Positions 11,101 through 26,100 of a stretch of 64,000 nucleotides of DNA are shown piece by piece; positions within the stretch are counted from its first letter, which is position 1, and every line of letters begins with the position of its first letter. Source of the DNA: Litoditis marina (Eukaryota; Nematoda; Chromadorea; Rhabditida; Rhabditidae). A model generated the notes under the pieces. It ran no database searches and was not told where the DNA came from. It saw only the letters and a list, made by a program, of their open reading frames with translations. A program made the position numbers and the translations under genes. The stretch spans positions 1,326,214 through 1,390,213 of the forward strand of contig OZ038436.1 in NCBI GenBank assembly GCA_964036275.1. Reading direction: 5' to 3'.

Positions 11101-14100
11101 CCCAGTCTTTATATTTTGCGTGAAACATACCCATGCATATAGCTTGTGTTCAACCGTTTTATTTGATAACAACATGAGCCGTCCCTCAAGTACGCTAGAA
11201 CGAGACGCTTAATCTGATGTATTGATTTCTAGTTTGGTGCCCCGCGGTTAAGTCAAAGTTCGCAGATCAAACTACAGAACTGAGCAGGTGAATATAGTTG
11301 AATTTCAGTTGAAACGGAATCGGGTCATCTCGAGTTAGAAGACGAACACAATGATCTCATCGACATTATACAAGAAGCGAATATGGACGGAGTGCGGCAT
11401 CTCAAACAGGGAAACTCATGCACGAGGTGGGTTATGGGTGAAACATTTGACTGACTTAGACTCAGGTAGGTTAATCGGGTGCGAAAAGGGAAACGTTGTG
11501 CACAACTTATTGAGTACTTCTACAAGCTGCTAGCTGACTTTGTTTTCCATTCTGCTTCTCTCACTTAATTTACATCGCTCTACATATGCTTCGAAGGTGT
11601 CAGAAGCTAACACACGAGACAGAACAAATATCGTTGTCAACGTAATGTTTCTTGTAAGTGCATATATTTGATTTGAATATTATTGCCTTGTAATGTTAAC
11701 GAAAAAGTGTATTTTTTGAATGAAACGACATGAAGTAGTGCATAAGATTTGAATGTTTGTGTACTATGTTTAACTGGTTTCGTTCCAGAGCCCTCTGGTG
11801 TGCCGTTATTATTGTATTTATTTTCTTGGCTCTGTTCCAAATTTATTCGCAAGTCCTACTTTATCACAAGAATCCAGTGGCAACGAATATAGAAGCCGAG
11901 TACCCGGAGTCTGTTCAGTTTCCCACGGTCGCCGTTTGTAATAATAATCAATTTAGGTTGGTTTTTTTTCATTTGTGTAAATTTTCTCTCTCATTTATAC
12001 GTACGTATGTTCGTTATGTTCATAGCTTATTATCATGAAATTATGTAATAGGATTAATTATGATCATGATTTTATTCATAACTCTATAAATTGGGTAACT
12101 TGTCCGGAATCGGGACTCGAGCTGGTTTCGAAAGTTTCACTTTTGCGTTTTTTCATGACTTTCAGTTTACTAATTCAATAAAACATGCATTTTACAGTGT
12201 ACTCGATTTGGAAGATTCCAGGTTAACATATGTTACGGGTGCACAAATACTTAATCGAAAGAAAAAGCGTCACGGAACACTGAAATCAGTGAAAAATCAG
12301 TCGTCCACATCTGTTTTCGACACCGTGAGTTGATTCAAATAAAATTAGCGCGGTTGTAGGTTGCACATAATCTTTATACATCAGTTGGAGAGCCATAAAG
12401 TAGTGTGCCTTGCGTACGTGCACAAACGAAAAAATTGTGTCTTTTTATTATGTCTGGTTTGCGTTTCACGGAGTATTTATATATCACTTTAGAGATCGTA
12501 GGGTATTGAAATCATCCTATCCTTTTCCAAATGCAAAATAAAATAGGTAGCACTTTCCCAAATGCAAGAGTAATAGTATAAAAAACGAATGTAAAGAAAG
12601 AGTAGATTAGCTTTTGAGATGAAGCTGGATGGAAAATAGAAAAAGAGTTCAATAACCCGAGAGGGAAATGAAAAATCTAATCTCTCAATTTTCATGGGTC
12701 AAAAACATTTTGGTTGAAACAAACATAGTTGAAACTTCCGAATATGACAGTTGCTCACCACTGATTCAAAACGATTAACAGAACAAAGTATAAAAGAAGT
12801 AAATTGAACGTTCACGTATAATTGGCATTTTAATGAGGAATTGTGCACTTTGTCATTTCACGTTTTCGAGTTCTGCTGTGTGTAACATGTTTCACGTGAC
12901 TGTGCGATTGACTGACAGAATAGCTTAATTTTGTTTCATATACGTTTTGAGTCTAAGCGGAATGTTCTCAAAAATTTAGCACTTATTTTTTGAATCAGTG
13001 TGTGAGGTTGATCATGAAAATTGCGAGATTAGATTTTTCATTTCCCTCTCGAGTTATTGAACTCCTTTTCTATTTTCCATGCAGCTTCACCTCAAAAGCT
13101 AACCTACCCTCTCTTCACATTCGTTTTTTATATATAAGGTTTGATATTGAGGTATTTGTGAGCGAATAAAAGAGTTTTTGCCCCGAAATGTTCAACATCC
13201 AGTAGACAGGCGACAGGCGTGGCATTGAGGTCGCTTAGGTGTTGTGCCTGCATGGCCGAGTGGTTTAAGGCGCTGCTCTGATAAGAGACACCGAAGGTTC
13301 GAATCCCCCTAGAGCAAAATTTTACTTTTATGCCAATTAGCACTCTTGCTAAGTTTGAACATAACTACTTTTCATCTTTTAAGATGTGATAAACATCACA
13401 ATATGCAATTTTCAGATAACGAGAAAAAATTTGTGAGTAGAGATATCAACATTAAAGTTTGTCCGTGACAACATATCCACCAACAAAGTAAACTCTGGAA
13501 ATTTGAAGAGAATTCATCCAGCCATCTCTCGGAAAAGATACGGAATAGGTCAATGCAGCCGTCGCCCTAGCCGTCGTCCTAGCCGTCGCCACCGGAAGTT
13601 ATTTTTGCGAACCGCTATTTTCAATAACTTCGCAATATTTCAGAGAAATTGAAGGCGTTTTTAATATGTTATTCAACTTTTTTTCTATACCTCTCTCCAT
13701 CAAAACCGAAAAAAATGGTCCAGCCATTTTTGAGAAAATGTAATTAATCGTTTTTGAAATCTCGCATTCTTTGTGTACAGAAACTAATCTGCGCAGCGCT
13801 ACGCGCTGCGCGCGGTGTGTGAGTAATTCTTATCATGGGAAGTTTGTGAAATTTGATTCGAAACAAGTGAAATTTGGCAGGTGATCGAAAACACGTGGGA
13901 CATGGACGCCGTTCGTTTTCTACGAAACGCCGCGCATTGGAAATCGCGAATGATTCTTGGGTTAGTTAATATAGTTGACATCCTTCCTACTGGCACTCAT
14001 GCAGTACACAGTCAAACCTTCAAATCACTGTTTTTATGTGAATTTGTACTTTGTCGAACACATTTTCGAACACTCTCAAATATAGGGAGTCATAGGTGTA

Positions 14101-17100
14101 TTCAAAAGTTGTTAACAATGCTGATAATCTTCGAGTAATTTAAACGGGCTGCAAGTTGTGTAATCATACTGTAGGATTCACAATGGGAATGAAAAAGACT
14201 ACTCAGTTCTATCATTAATATAATAGAGTTTGAACAGTGTACATAGAGTACCATTGCACACTGATATACCATCATTATTTCATGTCATTCATTTACGTCT
14301 GACACATGAACATCGAACTACAAACATTACAGTAGCAAAAGTTCAATTTCGCATGCTTCGTACCAATGGAATAAGAATACTAGGGGTGTTAAAGTCGAAC
14401 TCGGAACTCGACTCGACTCGAAAAAACTGGAAAATTTTCGAGTTGGGTCGAACTCGGAATTCGAAAACTCGAAAATTCCCAAAACTCGAAAACTCGAAAG
14501 GTTCCGAAACTAGAAAACTCGAAAATTCGAAACTTTGAACTCGATTAACAACCCTAAAAATACTGTTTTAGTTTACATTTGTTTTGAGTGAATTCAGTTT
14601 ACATTTTGCAGTTGTACCTGGCCAAACGGAACCAATTGCAAGTTGTCCGATTTCAAAGCGGTTTGGACAGTAACCGGACTCTGTTGGGCAATCAATACCG
14701 ACGTTCACCAACCGGTTGAAGTTACCGGAAGCGGTTGGTTAACTGTGATGTTGTGCGCAATACGCGGTCCGAGTACCAATTGGTTTGGTTTAGAACAATT
14801 TATTTTGAGGTGTTCATGAAAAGATGGAATCGTTTGGCAATGATTTGACCATGACAATTCATAAACTGCATGAAACATGCACATGCGCATCATGATTGAT
14901 TGAACGATTTGAGAACTTCGTACACGTTTGTTAGTTCCTTTGGCATGCTGTACACGTGTTATGTTCGAATTTTGATCTATCTATGAGATAACGTCCCAAA
15001 AACATTTTAGTATAGGAACCAAGTAGAAAGCTGATAATTGATCGTTAGTTACATAACGAAAGAAAGTTTCAGCTTTTTGTGTTCGTCTTAGTAATAGTTT
15101 AGTATTTCCAAAACAACATCTCTATTATAATATAAAAATAAAATAAAAAATAACCTAGGTGCGGCCCACGGACTTCGCCTGCTCCTGAACGTGGAAAGCT
15201 ACGAGAGAGTCGACGCCTGCACACCTCACTTCCGAACGAAATCTCTGCCCGGATTGAAAGTCAGTTCCATGTTTCGCCGACCATTTCTATAAGACACGTC
15301 TGTCAACAAGTAATATGCAATATTTCTTCAACTTCACGTTGATTCTAACATTGTCTCTTTGCACTCTGAACTTTGGTCCTTCCTCGTTCAAAAAGCACAA
15401 GAAGCAAGAAGTTGAGAGAACATCAGGTGATACATTAGTTCAAGTAAGTACTACGTGTCGAATACAGGAATGTGTTAAATAAGCATTGAAATATCAAAAC
15501 TATGATGGCCCACCTATCCAATTAATGTTTGCAGTGGATTATCAATGTATAACCATAGTACCTCCCAAACAATTTTTGCTGTGTTGTTTCGGTGGAAGTT
15601 GTGTATAAGTGTGAAAATAGCACGAAGTAGTACTATATCGGTGAAAGAAAAGAACATTGAAAATTAACATTTGAAGGGAATTTTTCTAGTTTCTTTGCTT
15701 TTGTTCTCTTTCACCTCTACTTCATATATTTATCCCCCAGAGAGCTTACAGAAAAGAATTATTGTCAATCAAAAGTTAGAAAGCAAAAAAGAATACACGA
15801 ACAACTTTGAATGTGGAAAATAAAACTCATGTACAAATGAACATTCAGGCCCAACGTTCGATAATTGTTGTATTTGAGTTTCCATTTCAAATCCTACAAT
15901 AAACAATATCAGGAACTGGCAATTGAGATACACCCCTTCAAGTACGGTCAAATGTTTTGTGAACTAGTAATATAGCTGTTAGAACGTATTCCATAATTTC
16001 AATCACCTAAATTTCTGACCATTCGTATTCAATAAGTATTTCTAGATTTTGATCTACAACCAGACCCATGTTCCCGTGAGTAGTTTGGATGGTGTCAACG
16101 TGCCATCTGGTTATTCTATGGACATTCCCTTCAAAATGCAAATTGTAAGTTCAAGTATAAAATCAATAACACGTTATAATTTCATGAAACTTCTAATTAA
16201 ACTATATTTTCAGTGGTTTACCCAGGAATATCAACATATCTGAAACTTTGTGTAACAGTTTTTCTTTCTTTTCTTAAATATCAGTTCAAAAAGTTCAAGT
16301 GGGTTTGTTGTTTGATGTTTGTTCATCACTACACTGTTGAAGTTCATTATTATTAATTTGGATAAGGTTAAACACTAATTGAAACACTTCATTCTCAATA
16401 AATGAGCAAACTGGAACATACGAGTTTTTCTATATAGAAGAAAAGTACACAAAAACTCTAGGTGCATAAAAACTACTGCTGTGTTCAATGAGAAATTTTA
16501 TAACTGATTCCAGCGAAACAAGCTACCGGGCGTGCACTGTATTGAAGAAACGGAGGAACATTTGAACGCGAGAAACGATTTCGATTCCGAGTTCAACGTG
16601 CGAACCTGTTCCATTCGTCGTTATATGACGGAGATCGAGCGAGTCTGCAACTGTTCGCTGCGCCGAGCCTACAACCCAAACCCAGATCGTAAGTTGCTGA
16701 GTGTGCAGAAATAGGACAGAATAGAATATATCTATTCCTGATTTAAAACGTTACTTCCAGATAAAATGTGGCACTCCAAATTTGTGAATGAGAGAAAAGT
16801 GAAGAAGAAAAAAGAGTATGATTACCCTGTTACGCGTCCATAGTATAACTCATAGAATATCCCATAATCTTAGTTTCAACCTGCGCATCTCGTTTTACAC
16901 ACTATTTCAGATAACTTATACCGTTTCAGATTGAAAAGAGAGAGATTTCGGGTCTTTGAGAAAGCAACGTTTGAAATGTGATAGGTGGATTATTCCTGAA
17001 TAAGTGAATCCGATCCTGGAATAGTTAGAGATGTTAAAACATTATTCTGTTTTCAGACATTTTGTTGATCTCTTTCCGTTTTGTTTAAGTAGTGAACTAC

Positions 17101-20100
17101 GCTACGCGTGAATGATCACTCTCATGTTTCTGCGCATTCATATAACGTAGTCATTAATACACGTATTGTTGGGTTATCGTTTCGTTTACAACCACAGATT
17201 GCACGTCTGGTTTTAATAGTTGTTGTACAAACAACAACAAACATTGTTTTTGTTTAGATAAGTATGCATTTTGCAATGTTGACGACTACTTTGGATGCGT
17301 GGAGGATGTAGTGAAAACAGTGCAGTTCATGGGAAGAAACGCGGGTTGTCTGCCGCCTTGTCAAGTTATTGACTACACCGCCTGGCAGGTACATATTTAT
17401 AGATAGCTTGAAACATGGAACACAACAAGCACAACGGATGTTCTGTTGGAACCAACAAATACGCGTCAGGCAAAATTTGAGATGTACAACATGGAAAACT
17501 CGTAAACAACATTCCTGATGTACATTCTCGGATTTAATTTGAATCTTACTCCATTCAAATGTTTCACAGGATATGAACCGTCTGCCGCAGAATCTGTTGC
17601 CGGCGCTGATCGAAGAACACGAAGAAGAGGACGAAAACGAAGTTTGGGACGATATTGATGAGGAAGTTAGTATCATCCAAATTTTGAGAATAGTTATTCA
17701 CATACACCAGTGTGTGTATACGCAGAACTATCCCTAAAATATGATCCGGTGTTCGAGTTCATCGAGATAATGTGAAATTCAAGAGAGACGCAGAGTGGGA
17801 AACAAAAGTTGAGAGATTTTCACATCTGGCCTCACAGTCGTGAGCTTACTGTGTACTTGATTTCATATGTGTACGTGGCAGTACATATTCAACGTTTGAC
17901 CCATCGGGACGGGAATCTTTTAGGACGCCTAAATCTTTTAGCATGTTTTTTACGTCAACGTTCTACGCTACTGTTGAGGTGAAGAAAACATGCAAATCGA
18001 CTAACGTGAATACCAACCGAATCATTACGCCTAACATAATTTCTTCGAGAAACGCAAACCTGATAATAGTGTCCTATGCTTTCCGTGAAAAAGATGGAAA
18101 TCACTACTTACGTATGCATCACTGCTTACGTATGTAAATGTATATAATAAGATTTCGTTTATCAAATATCACAAGGCGGAAAATATTATCAATAATTATT
18201 ATGGTCTAACCTATTCATATGCTATATCGTATATTCTAGTTCGGTATTCTTATCAATTATCCGCGAAACACTCAAGCGCGTATTCCAAATTACATTGACT
18301 TTTTGAAGTACAAACTATATGCCGTCTTGCGTGTAATTCTCGTTTTTGTAAAGCAAAAAGCTCAGCAAGTCATATTTCTTTTTCTTTGCTTTCCAAAGTT
18401 TTTCATCCTCAATTTCTCAAAAACATTCCTGAAAACAGTAGTCAATGATTCTTTCGCTCCTGTCAATGTGTTAATACAGTTACTTTTATTTAACGTTTAA
18501 TCAAAGAAGTGTTTTAGAGATACCTGGATACCAGACGAGGCGACGCTGAAACATTCAGCTGCAGTGATGCTTTTCTCGACGAAATTCAAGTGAGTTTTGG
18601 TTTCCAGTCTCGTTCAGTCGTAAATGAAAACTGTATTTATCCCATATTCGTCCGCAATTGGGTTTTGCTTAGATTCTCGAAGTTTTTAGAAGACTTCATA
18701 CGTTTGAATCAACTGATCGAGATTCACTTTCTCATTTTTTAAAGTTTTATCCTCCACTCAGGTTTCTCGTCTAAAACGTGACGCGCATCGTGCCTACGAG
18801 AAACAATCTCGCTATCAGGAGGACATTTTTCTGCGATCGAAAAGACTTATTCTCAGGGTCAGGGCGGCAATAATCACGTCAGTTTTGTTTTTCGGTTGAT
18901 TGATATATTTATTTACATGAAAGCGTGATATACAAATGAAGTAATCATATTATGAGTAAGATGTAAAAACATTCGAACGCGATAAGAAGCGGAAAAAGAA
19001 CAATAAGAAATCATCATTCAATAAGCACAGGTAAATGAAGTGACTAATCGGAAAATACAGATAAAACCACTTGGGATAGTTTATACAGTGAAAAATATTA
19101 CCAGACTGATTGGTAGTTTTATCTTTGTCCACAGTAGTATTGTCGATTGAAATTGCTAGAAGCGTAATCAAACTACAAAGTTAGTGAACATTACAACATG
19201 TTTTTGTTCTTTGTTGAATAGAACACAAATTGTATTGCTACTGATATTCGTATGCAGTCGCAACCTTATGACCAACTTCAGACCGTGAAAGGCAAAAGGC
19301 GATAACATACTCAGTTTAACGTTAGCTGCATGTTTCGCTGACTCTATATAACAGAAACCGTGCGTCGATATTCTATAAGCTGTCGATTTCATAGTGTATG
19401 CACGTGAGAAACTGTAGCTGTAGATGGGATATTGTGAACTATGACAAACCTACAATACCAGATATTTTTATCGACGTACTCTGTAAAAAACGAATAGCTC
19501 AGAGGAAACAATAAAGCCGAACTTCCAAAGTCGATACTGTTTATTAGTGTAAATTATAAATTCTTTACATCTGATAAATTTGTGTATGGGAATGTTTCGT
19601 ATACAAATCTACAAAACAGGTTGGTTGCATAACATATCCGAGCACAACAATGTCGGTCAAATGTTTCAGTATGAGCAAGCTGAAATGGGGCTGGCATGGT
19701 GAAGATTTCATGGGAATCTATGAGAGGCTCAACGAAGGATGCGAATGTTTCGCTAAATTCAGGTGAAAACATATTCTAAAAATTATGTTGTTTATTTACT
19801 TATTGGAAGAATATGTCTTAATCAACCGAAAAAGTTAGTGCCTTCTCCGTACTAGACAATGGTTTTATTATGCGTTCTCACTTGGAGCGATTAACGATAG
19901 CTGCATGTTTCGGCGAACCTATATATTAGACGCAGTATTGAGTTCCTGTTCGTCTCATGCTACCCTTTCTAAAACAACAAATGATAGATCAATGTATAAC
20001 CACCTCTGCTATAGTACTCTCTTTTCCCAACAAAAATAACAAATAATTAAATTAAATAGCTGGCGGTCGCCTCTATTTTTCCAGCGGATAGATGAGTGTT

Positions 20101-23100
20101 TTCATACCCTTTCCCTTACACTTTCCACCACGGTTTCATGGAACCGATGCATTTCAATTCCGGTCACTTTATAACCTGTTCCGTAAAGTCAGCGTTTTGG
20201 TTGCTAATAAAACAAAATCAGCAAATTCCAAAACGAATAATCAATTCACTCAGGGTCAGCTGGTCCATGAAACATTGAAACCGCTTATACAAGTTGAAAA
20301 ATGCATTAGAACGTTGACATTGAAACGCTTATAATTCGTTAACAACATTTAAGCTCTGAAAATTATCCAATAACATCGATTCGGAAATGCTGAGCACTGA
20401 TTTATCAAAATCAAGTTACCTGTCGATGCTCTTTTCGTCTTCAGTGATTCACACTGAAATGTTTCAGTGAGACCCATGGAGATATAGTGAATGTGATGCG
20501 AAATCCACCCCCGCTCAGTGAAGAGAAACGAGCCAGCCAAATCCATTACGTGAGTTATGCAAGAATTCGTGTGGAACTAAGAGTTTACTTGCAGTCAAAC
20601 ATCAAGTTATGTGAGCGCTCCAAACACAAGCATTTGCCAACTTGGTTTAAGTTTAGTAATCATTTATTATGTTTTCTCGACTTTTACGTGACTTTTCTGG
20701 TTACTTGAGAAATGTCAATGTTGCTAGACATGAGAATCTTATTAATTGCAATAGCATTTGTCAATTTTCATTCAAAAGTGCGATTACGTTACCATGTTCA
20801 TATTTCCGAAAATGTTGGATTAAATTGAGGTGACAGCCTCTAGTTAGCTTAGTGGACGTTGTTTACGTACCAGGCTGTTTCTTACTACGCAATAGCATAC
20901 CGAATATATAGTTTTTGAAGATGTTTTTTTTCTGTTAGTGGGTATTCACCCTTGTCTATAAACCAACAATTCTAGAAAAAAACTAATTTGAAGTTTTTGG
21001 CAATACGCCAATGAGTTTGCATGATAAAGTTGAGCGCTATTCTTATACCTCATAAGCGGAAGGCAGTTGAATGTCTCATCCACAGTATAAACACTGTCAA
21101 TCTGAATGATTGCAATTAGTCGTTTTCAGTTGATCGACCCAACTTCGCACAAACTGCAACCGAATCAGTTCAAGACAATCGGAGAAGTGAAGGCGCGCTT
21201 CGGCGACAGAGTTGATGAAATTCTCAACGAAATACAAACTGTTCTGGTTACGGTCAGTGGATAAGAGATGCATTTATTTGATTTAAAAACTGAAAATTTT
21301 AACGACAAAAAAAGAGAGAATATTTGAGCTAAGGTTGCAACATTTTTGTTTTTAAAACAGTTGAAACGTTGTGAAGATGGTCAGCAATAGAGAATTATAG
21401 GTATTTGCTTTTATTGAGGAGCAAGAGTCCACTTGAAGCGTTCAACACGTGTTTATTTAAATGTATGGTGAAACCGGCAACACAGCTCATCTGAATGTAT
21501 CACCGTATCTATAGATAATGCGCGTTCATGCGGATGAAGTATTCTTGTGCCCAGGATAGCAAGTGAACAACAATTGAAACTGAAACGGAGGACACCAAGT
21601 CTTCGAGCCAAGTGTTATATCCCAGCTAACCGAGTGTTTCCCGAATCGAAAAGTCAGATGTATTCATGTGGAATTTCATAAATTTTTCGTGAACACACGG
21701 AGATAATCTGAATAGAGCACCATATCTAGAGAAAAGGACGTACACTCAACAAAGTTTTTGACGTTAAGAAATTTAAATAACAATTAGTAGAGTGATTGTT
21801 TTTTGGTTGTCCATAACCCAGCTTCGTTTCACGCTTATATGAGATCTACATAAAAGGAGCTGACAAAAAGCTCTGCTATGTCTATCTCAACCTGTACGGG
21901 TAAGAATCTTATTGCCTATGTATTTGTTAACAGTATCACGTAAAAAGTAGGACACGAATGTATGTGATTGTGTTTTATATTTTACTATTACTGCTTTCAT
22001 ATGAATCAACTTAATTTAGATGGAGAAAATGTGGACTCTTTTCGAGGAGAAGTCGTATCACGGACAATTGTCAGCTGATCTGACTCGAATGGATAGAATA
22101 GCACAACTAATGACACAGGTTATTCTCCTAAAAGAAGCACGGTCAAGTGGACCAATCCCGTGACATCAGTCCTTTTAAATGCAATGGAGAATGTAATTCG
22201 GTTTAAAGGACTGGGACGTTGTGATTGGACTACATCATCGTCCTCCTTAAAGTTAATGTGACATTCAAACAGTCCTAGTGACACATGGTAAATTTTGTTA
22301 TCAAATAACCTAATACACAAAACAAACCAAATTGGTGAGAAATGTAAAAACCATTCCAATGGCTTCATTACTACAGCAACTATGATCGAATCCGATTAAC
22401 AGTTCTAAATCTGCCATAATATGCAGCCGCATATCTAGTTTCTCTGATTTCGGACTACTGTAAGTCTACATAAAGAAATGACACGGAGTATAATGTTTTC
22501 AATTTGTGTGGGTCTGATATAACACATTTAGCAGACTCCAAGCAAGCTCTGCGGACGATAGTTTTGAAAATGCAACATCATTTTCAGTACGAAATCGGTC
22601 ATCTGCAACGCCGTGCCTGGGCGGAGAAAATGCAATCTCGCCAGATGAGACACTTTTTTGAGGAGGACTTTTATGATGTGAGTAGAACATTTCAATGAAC
22701 TTGAAGTATCAGAATCGTATAAAATTAGAGCGGATATCGATTTCATCACGTTGTTTTCTACATCTTTCCACCTGTTCAGTTCTCGTGAATCTAACCAAGA
22801 AAGCAACACACCAGCGCACTCAAATGTATCGGCTTTCTGATATAAGCCGAAAGAAGTCGTAGAAATGTTGTTGTCTCAGAATCTACAGCTTGTACACAAA
22901 AGCTAATAAAGTATCAAACAGCGCTGACCGTTGCAGTAGCGAAATAACAAAGACCATGCAATGTCAAGTTTTTTTTTCGGAAAAAGTGTATTTTCCGCAT
23001 AAAATTAGATTTCCACCATTTGCCAACTGTCTTGACACCAAGTTGTGTTTCCATTGAATTTGTTCAAAATTGTAAAATAAAATAAAGTGTGTCAATATAA

Positions 23101-26100
23101 ATTTGTCAGTTAAAAAAACAGCTTTTCTTTGCCCTTCACTAACTGCTGCTATAACGCCATACTCACTAAATATACATTGTATGCGTGTTTCATCGTAAAT
23201 ATAACCGGAATCTGATTGAAGTTCCGATGACCTGCTTTTCAGGACTACTACCACCCGATTGCGAAGGATCTCGACCAAACTCTGATGAAAACCATAAATG
23301 AAATTGAAAACGAGGACTGGCCCAAACTGAAGGATCTACTAGAGAATGGAAGTGCCATCAAGGTTTGTAAAACTACTGTGAGAAACACTGAAAATGAGTG
23401 GCCGTATTTAAGAGTATCCCATTTGGTTCAAAGCTGCGTCTCTCTTGTTCTCACACTGTCTCGCCAAACCGCATGTACAGAAGAACGCAGATATTTCTGG
23501 AGATGACCTGATTTTATACAGTTGAAGGAGAAATCAGTCTTGGCAGGAAGCGACTGTTCTCTGGCAAATTTGAATGGTTCTAGATCAGAAACGCCCTCGT
23601 AAAATAACAATAGACGTTTTTCAACGATTAAGAAATTAATACAGGATTCATAGATGTCTGTGAAAAGCCAGTAGAGTTTTTCAACAGAAAAAAATCATCA
23701 TAAGAAACTCTGCTGAACTTATTGTTAACCGTCATGCAGTTCAATGTTCCAACCAGCTTTTTAATGTTAGTTTTGTTGTGGTTTTTCAATTGACAGTGTT
23801 TTTGTTTCACGTGTATATTACATGTTAACGGATAATTCTGAAAGTTTTTCTGGCTCTGTATTTAGTTGTTGCAGACTGGCGCCATTCTGTTTTTCGAGGA
23901 TCCTTCGGACGAAAATTTGACCAAGTTCCGTGATTTCATGTTCGACGCGTACAGTTGTACAACGGGAGATGTGAAGAATTTGACGCAGAAGAACTTGAAA
24001 GAATTCAAAAGAGCATTTAGACAACTACAGGTAATTACAATCAAAGGGGTGACCAAACTTCATCGAACTCACAAAAAAAGGGAGACCTGATCAGGATCCT
24101 CTAAGCTCAAGCTGTTTTTTAAGCTTAAGCTTTCAGATCAATGTTTGATATGTTGGCGTTCATAGATTTTCTTCAAAGTTCAGTAGTGTCTTCTCCATTT
24201 TCACTACCACAAACGCTGAACGTTTCAAAACGAAAGATCGAAGCGTTCGTTAGAAAAAGCCTTCTGAATATTTGACGAATTACTGTAGAAGGACGTTGAT
24301 TGGTGAAACAGACTATACGAACGTAATTACAAACGTAGTTTTTTTCAAATGCTCAAAATAAAAATACATGGTCCAGTTATCATCAAAAACATTAGTATTA
24401 ACGGCAAATACCGACCAGAAAAGAGAAAAGTGCATGACTTATTGACTAAAGTGAGTGTTTCTCTTAATAATTAATCTTATTGCCTAAAGTGAGTGAGTGA
24501 CTAAAGTGAGTGTTTCACGCTCTCTATCTATATAGAACGAATGCAACTTTTACAGTATTTGACACTTTCTAGGCATCCTACTCGAATCTGTTCAAAAAAG
24601 AACTGCCGGATTACTTGGAAAACTTTGAGTTCGGCTCTAAGTTTGTGAGGTACTGTTCTCATTATTAATATATTAGTAATAATATTGATAATGAAAAGGA
24701 TAAAATGAGAACTAACATAAAACCCATAAATATTGGCATGACAGTTATTGGACAACACTTTTGTTAACCTGAACACGTGCTATATCCATAAAACATCGAA
24801 CTAGTTCTCTAAACAACTCGATATTGGATATAGTGAGAGTAAAATTACAAACCTCTTTTTCTAATTGCTATTGTTCAGAACTAACTTAGAAGTACTTTGC
24901 TTACGTCTTGCGAAATTGTTCTGGGAAAAGGTTAAAAGTGGGAGTAAATTAGCGGAACTTTTCGTAAGACAGTATGTGTGTTTGTGCATGAATAGTATAC
25001 TGAACTTCACACAATGCTAGTAACTCAGACAGACAATGTGTCTTAATCTAGTTCTTGTTCGTTTTTTGGCGCGGTACGATGTAGCAGGGGTGGTTCATAA
25101 TAGGCTATGGCGCAATGCAGTTAATGGGTTGCGTGTTAAATTAGCATACATGTTCTAGAAGTCCTTTTTTGTTTTTTCAGTGACAACTTTGCGATGGTGA
25201 ACATCTTCCTACACCAAATGCACATCGAGAGATGGAGTCAGGATCGGACTTACACATTCTGGAGTTTGGCTTGTGAGAATTTACCATATTTCCTAATCAA
25301 AACAGTCAACTGTTAGAATGGTCAGATTGTGAATACACATGGCCGATTGTCCACTTTTCCTAGATTTTACTTTTTCTTATGTTTGAAACTACAGTTTTTC
25401 TGTTCCTAGTTGTGGTTTGATTCCGCTGCACTCCAGTGGCAGTATTTGATCTCAGATTTCACAGATTAAACTAAAACTCGGATGTGACAACTATATTGGT
25501 TTCTTCTTCTCTCTCGTTTTTCATGTTTCGATAAACTCTGGCATGGAAACGGCAAAAAACAGAAGAAATTCCGTGAAAATGAGCAACTCATAATAAAATA
25601 TGGAAAATTTATATATGTAGCAGACACATGTGATTCATCCACGTGGAATTGTTGGACGTTGTGCAGTCCAATGTTTTAGGTGATGTGGGGGGAGCGCTGG
25701 GTTTGTTCCTCGGGGCCAGTCTTTTGACCATCATCGAAATCATTTGGCTGTGTTTCCAATACGGTTTCTGTGGCGATAAACTGAAGAACTTCAATTTTAC
25801 TGAGTGGTGAGCTGAATTTAGTTGTAAAAAGAGAAATTCATACATTAAAATAAAACAGTTTTCACACGAGAATGAAGTGCTGTATTTTTCAATGAGATGT
25901 TTTTTTTCACATCTATAGTTTTCGTTTCAATCATCGATAGTAGTCAGCCAGGCTGGCCTGAGCGCATCCTATATCTATGAAATGTTTCCCGTTCACACCT
26001 ATGTCTTGTTTTGTTTTGGAACCGTATCAAATTGAATAATAGTCATTGTCATTTGTTTTTCACTACATGTTCCGCCAACTACGTTCCAACACAAAAGCAT

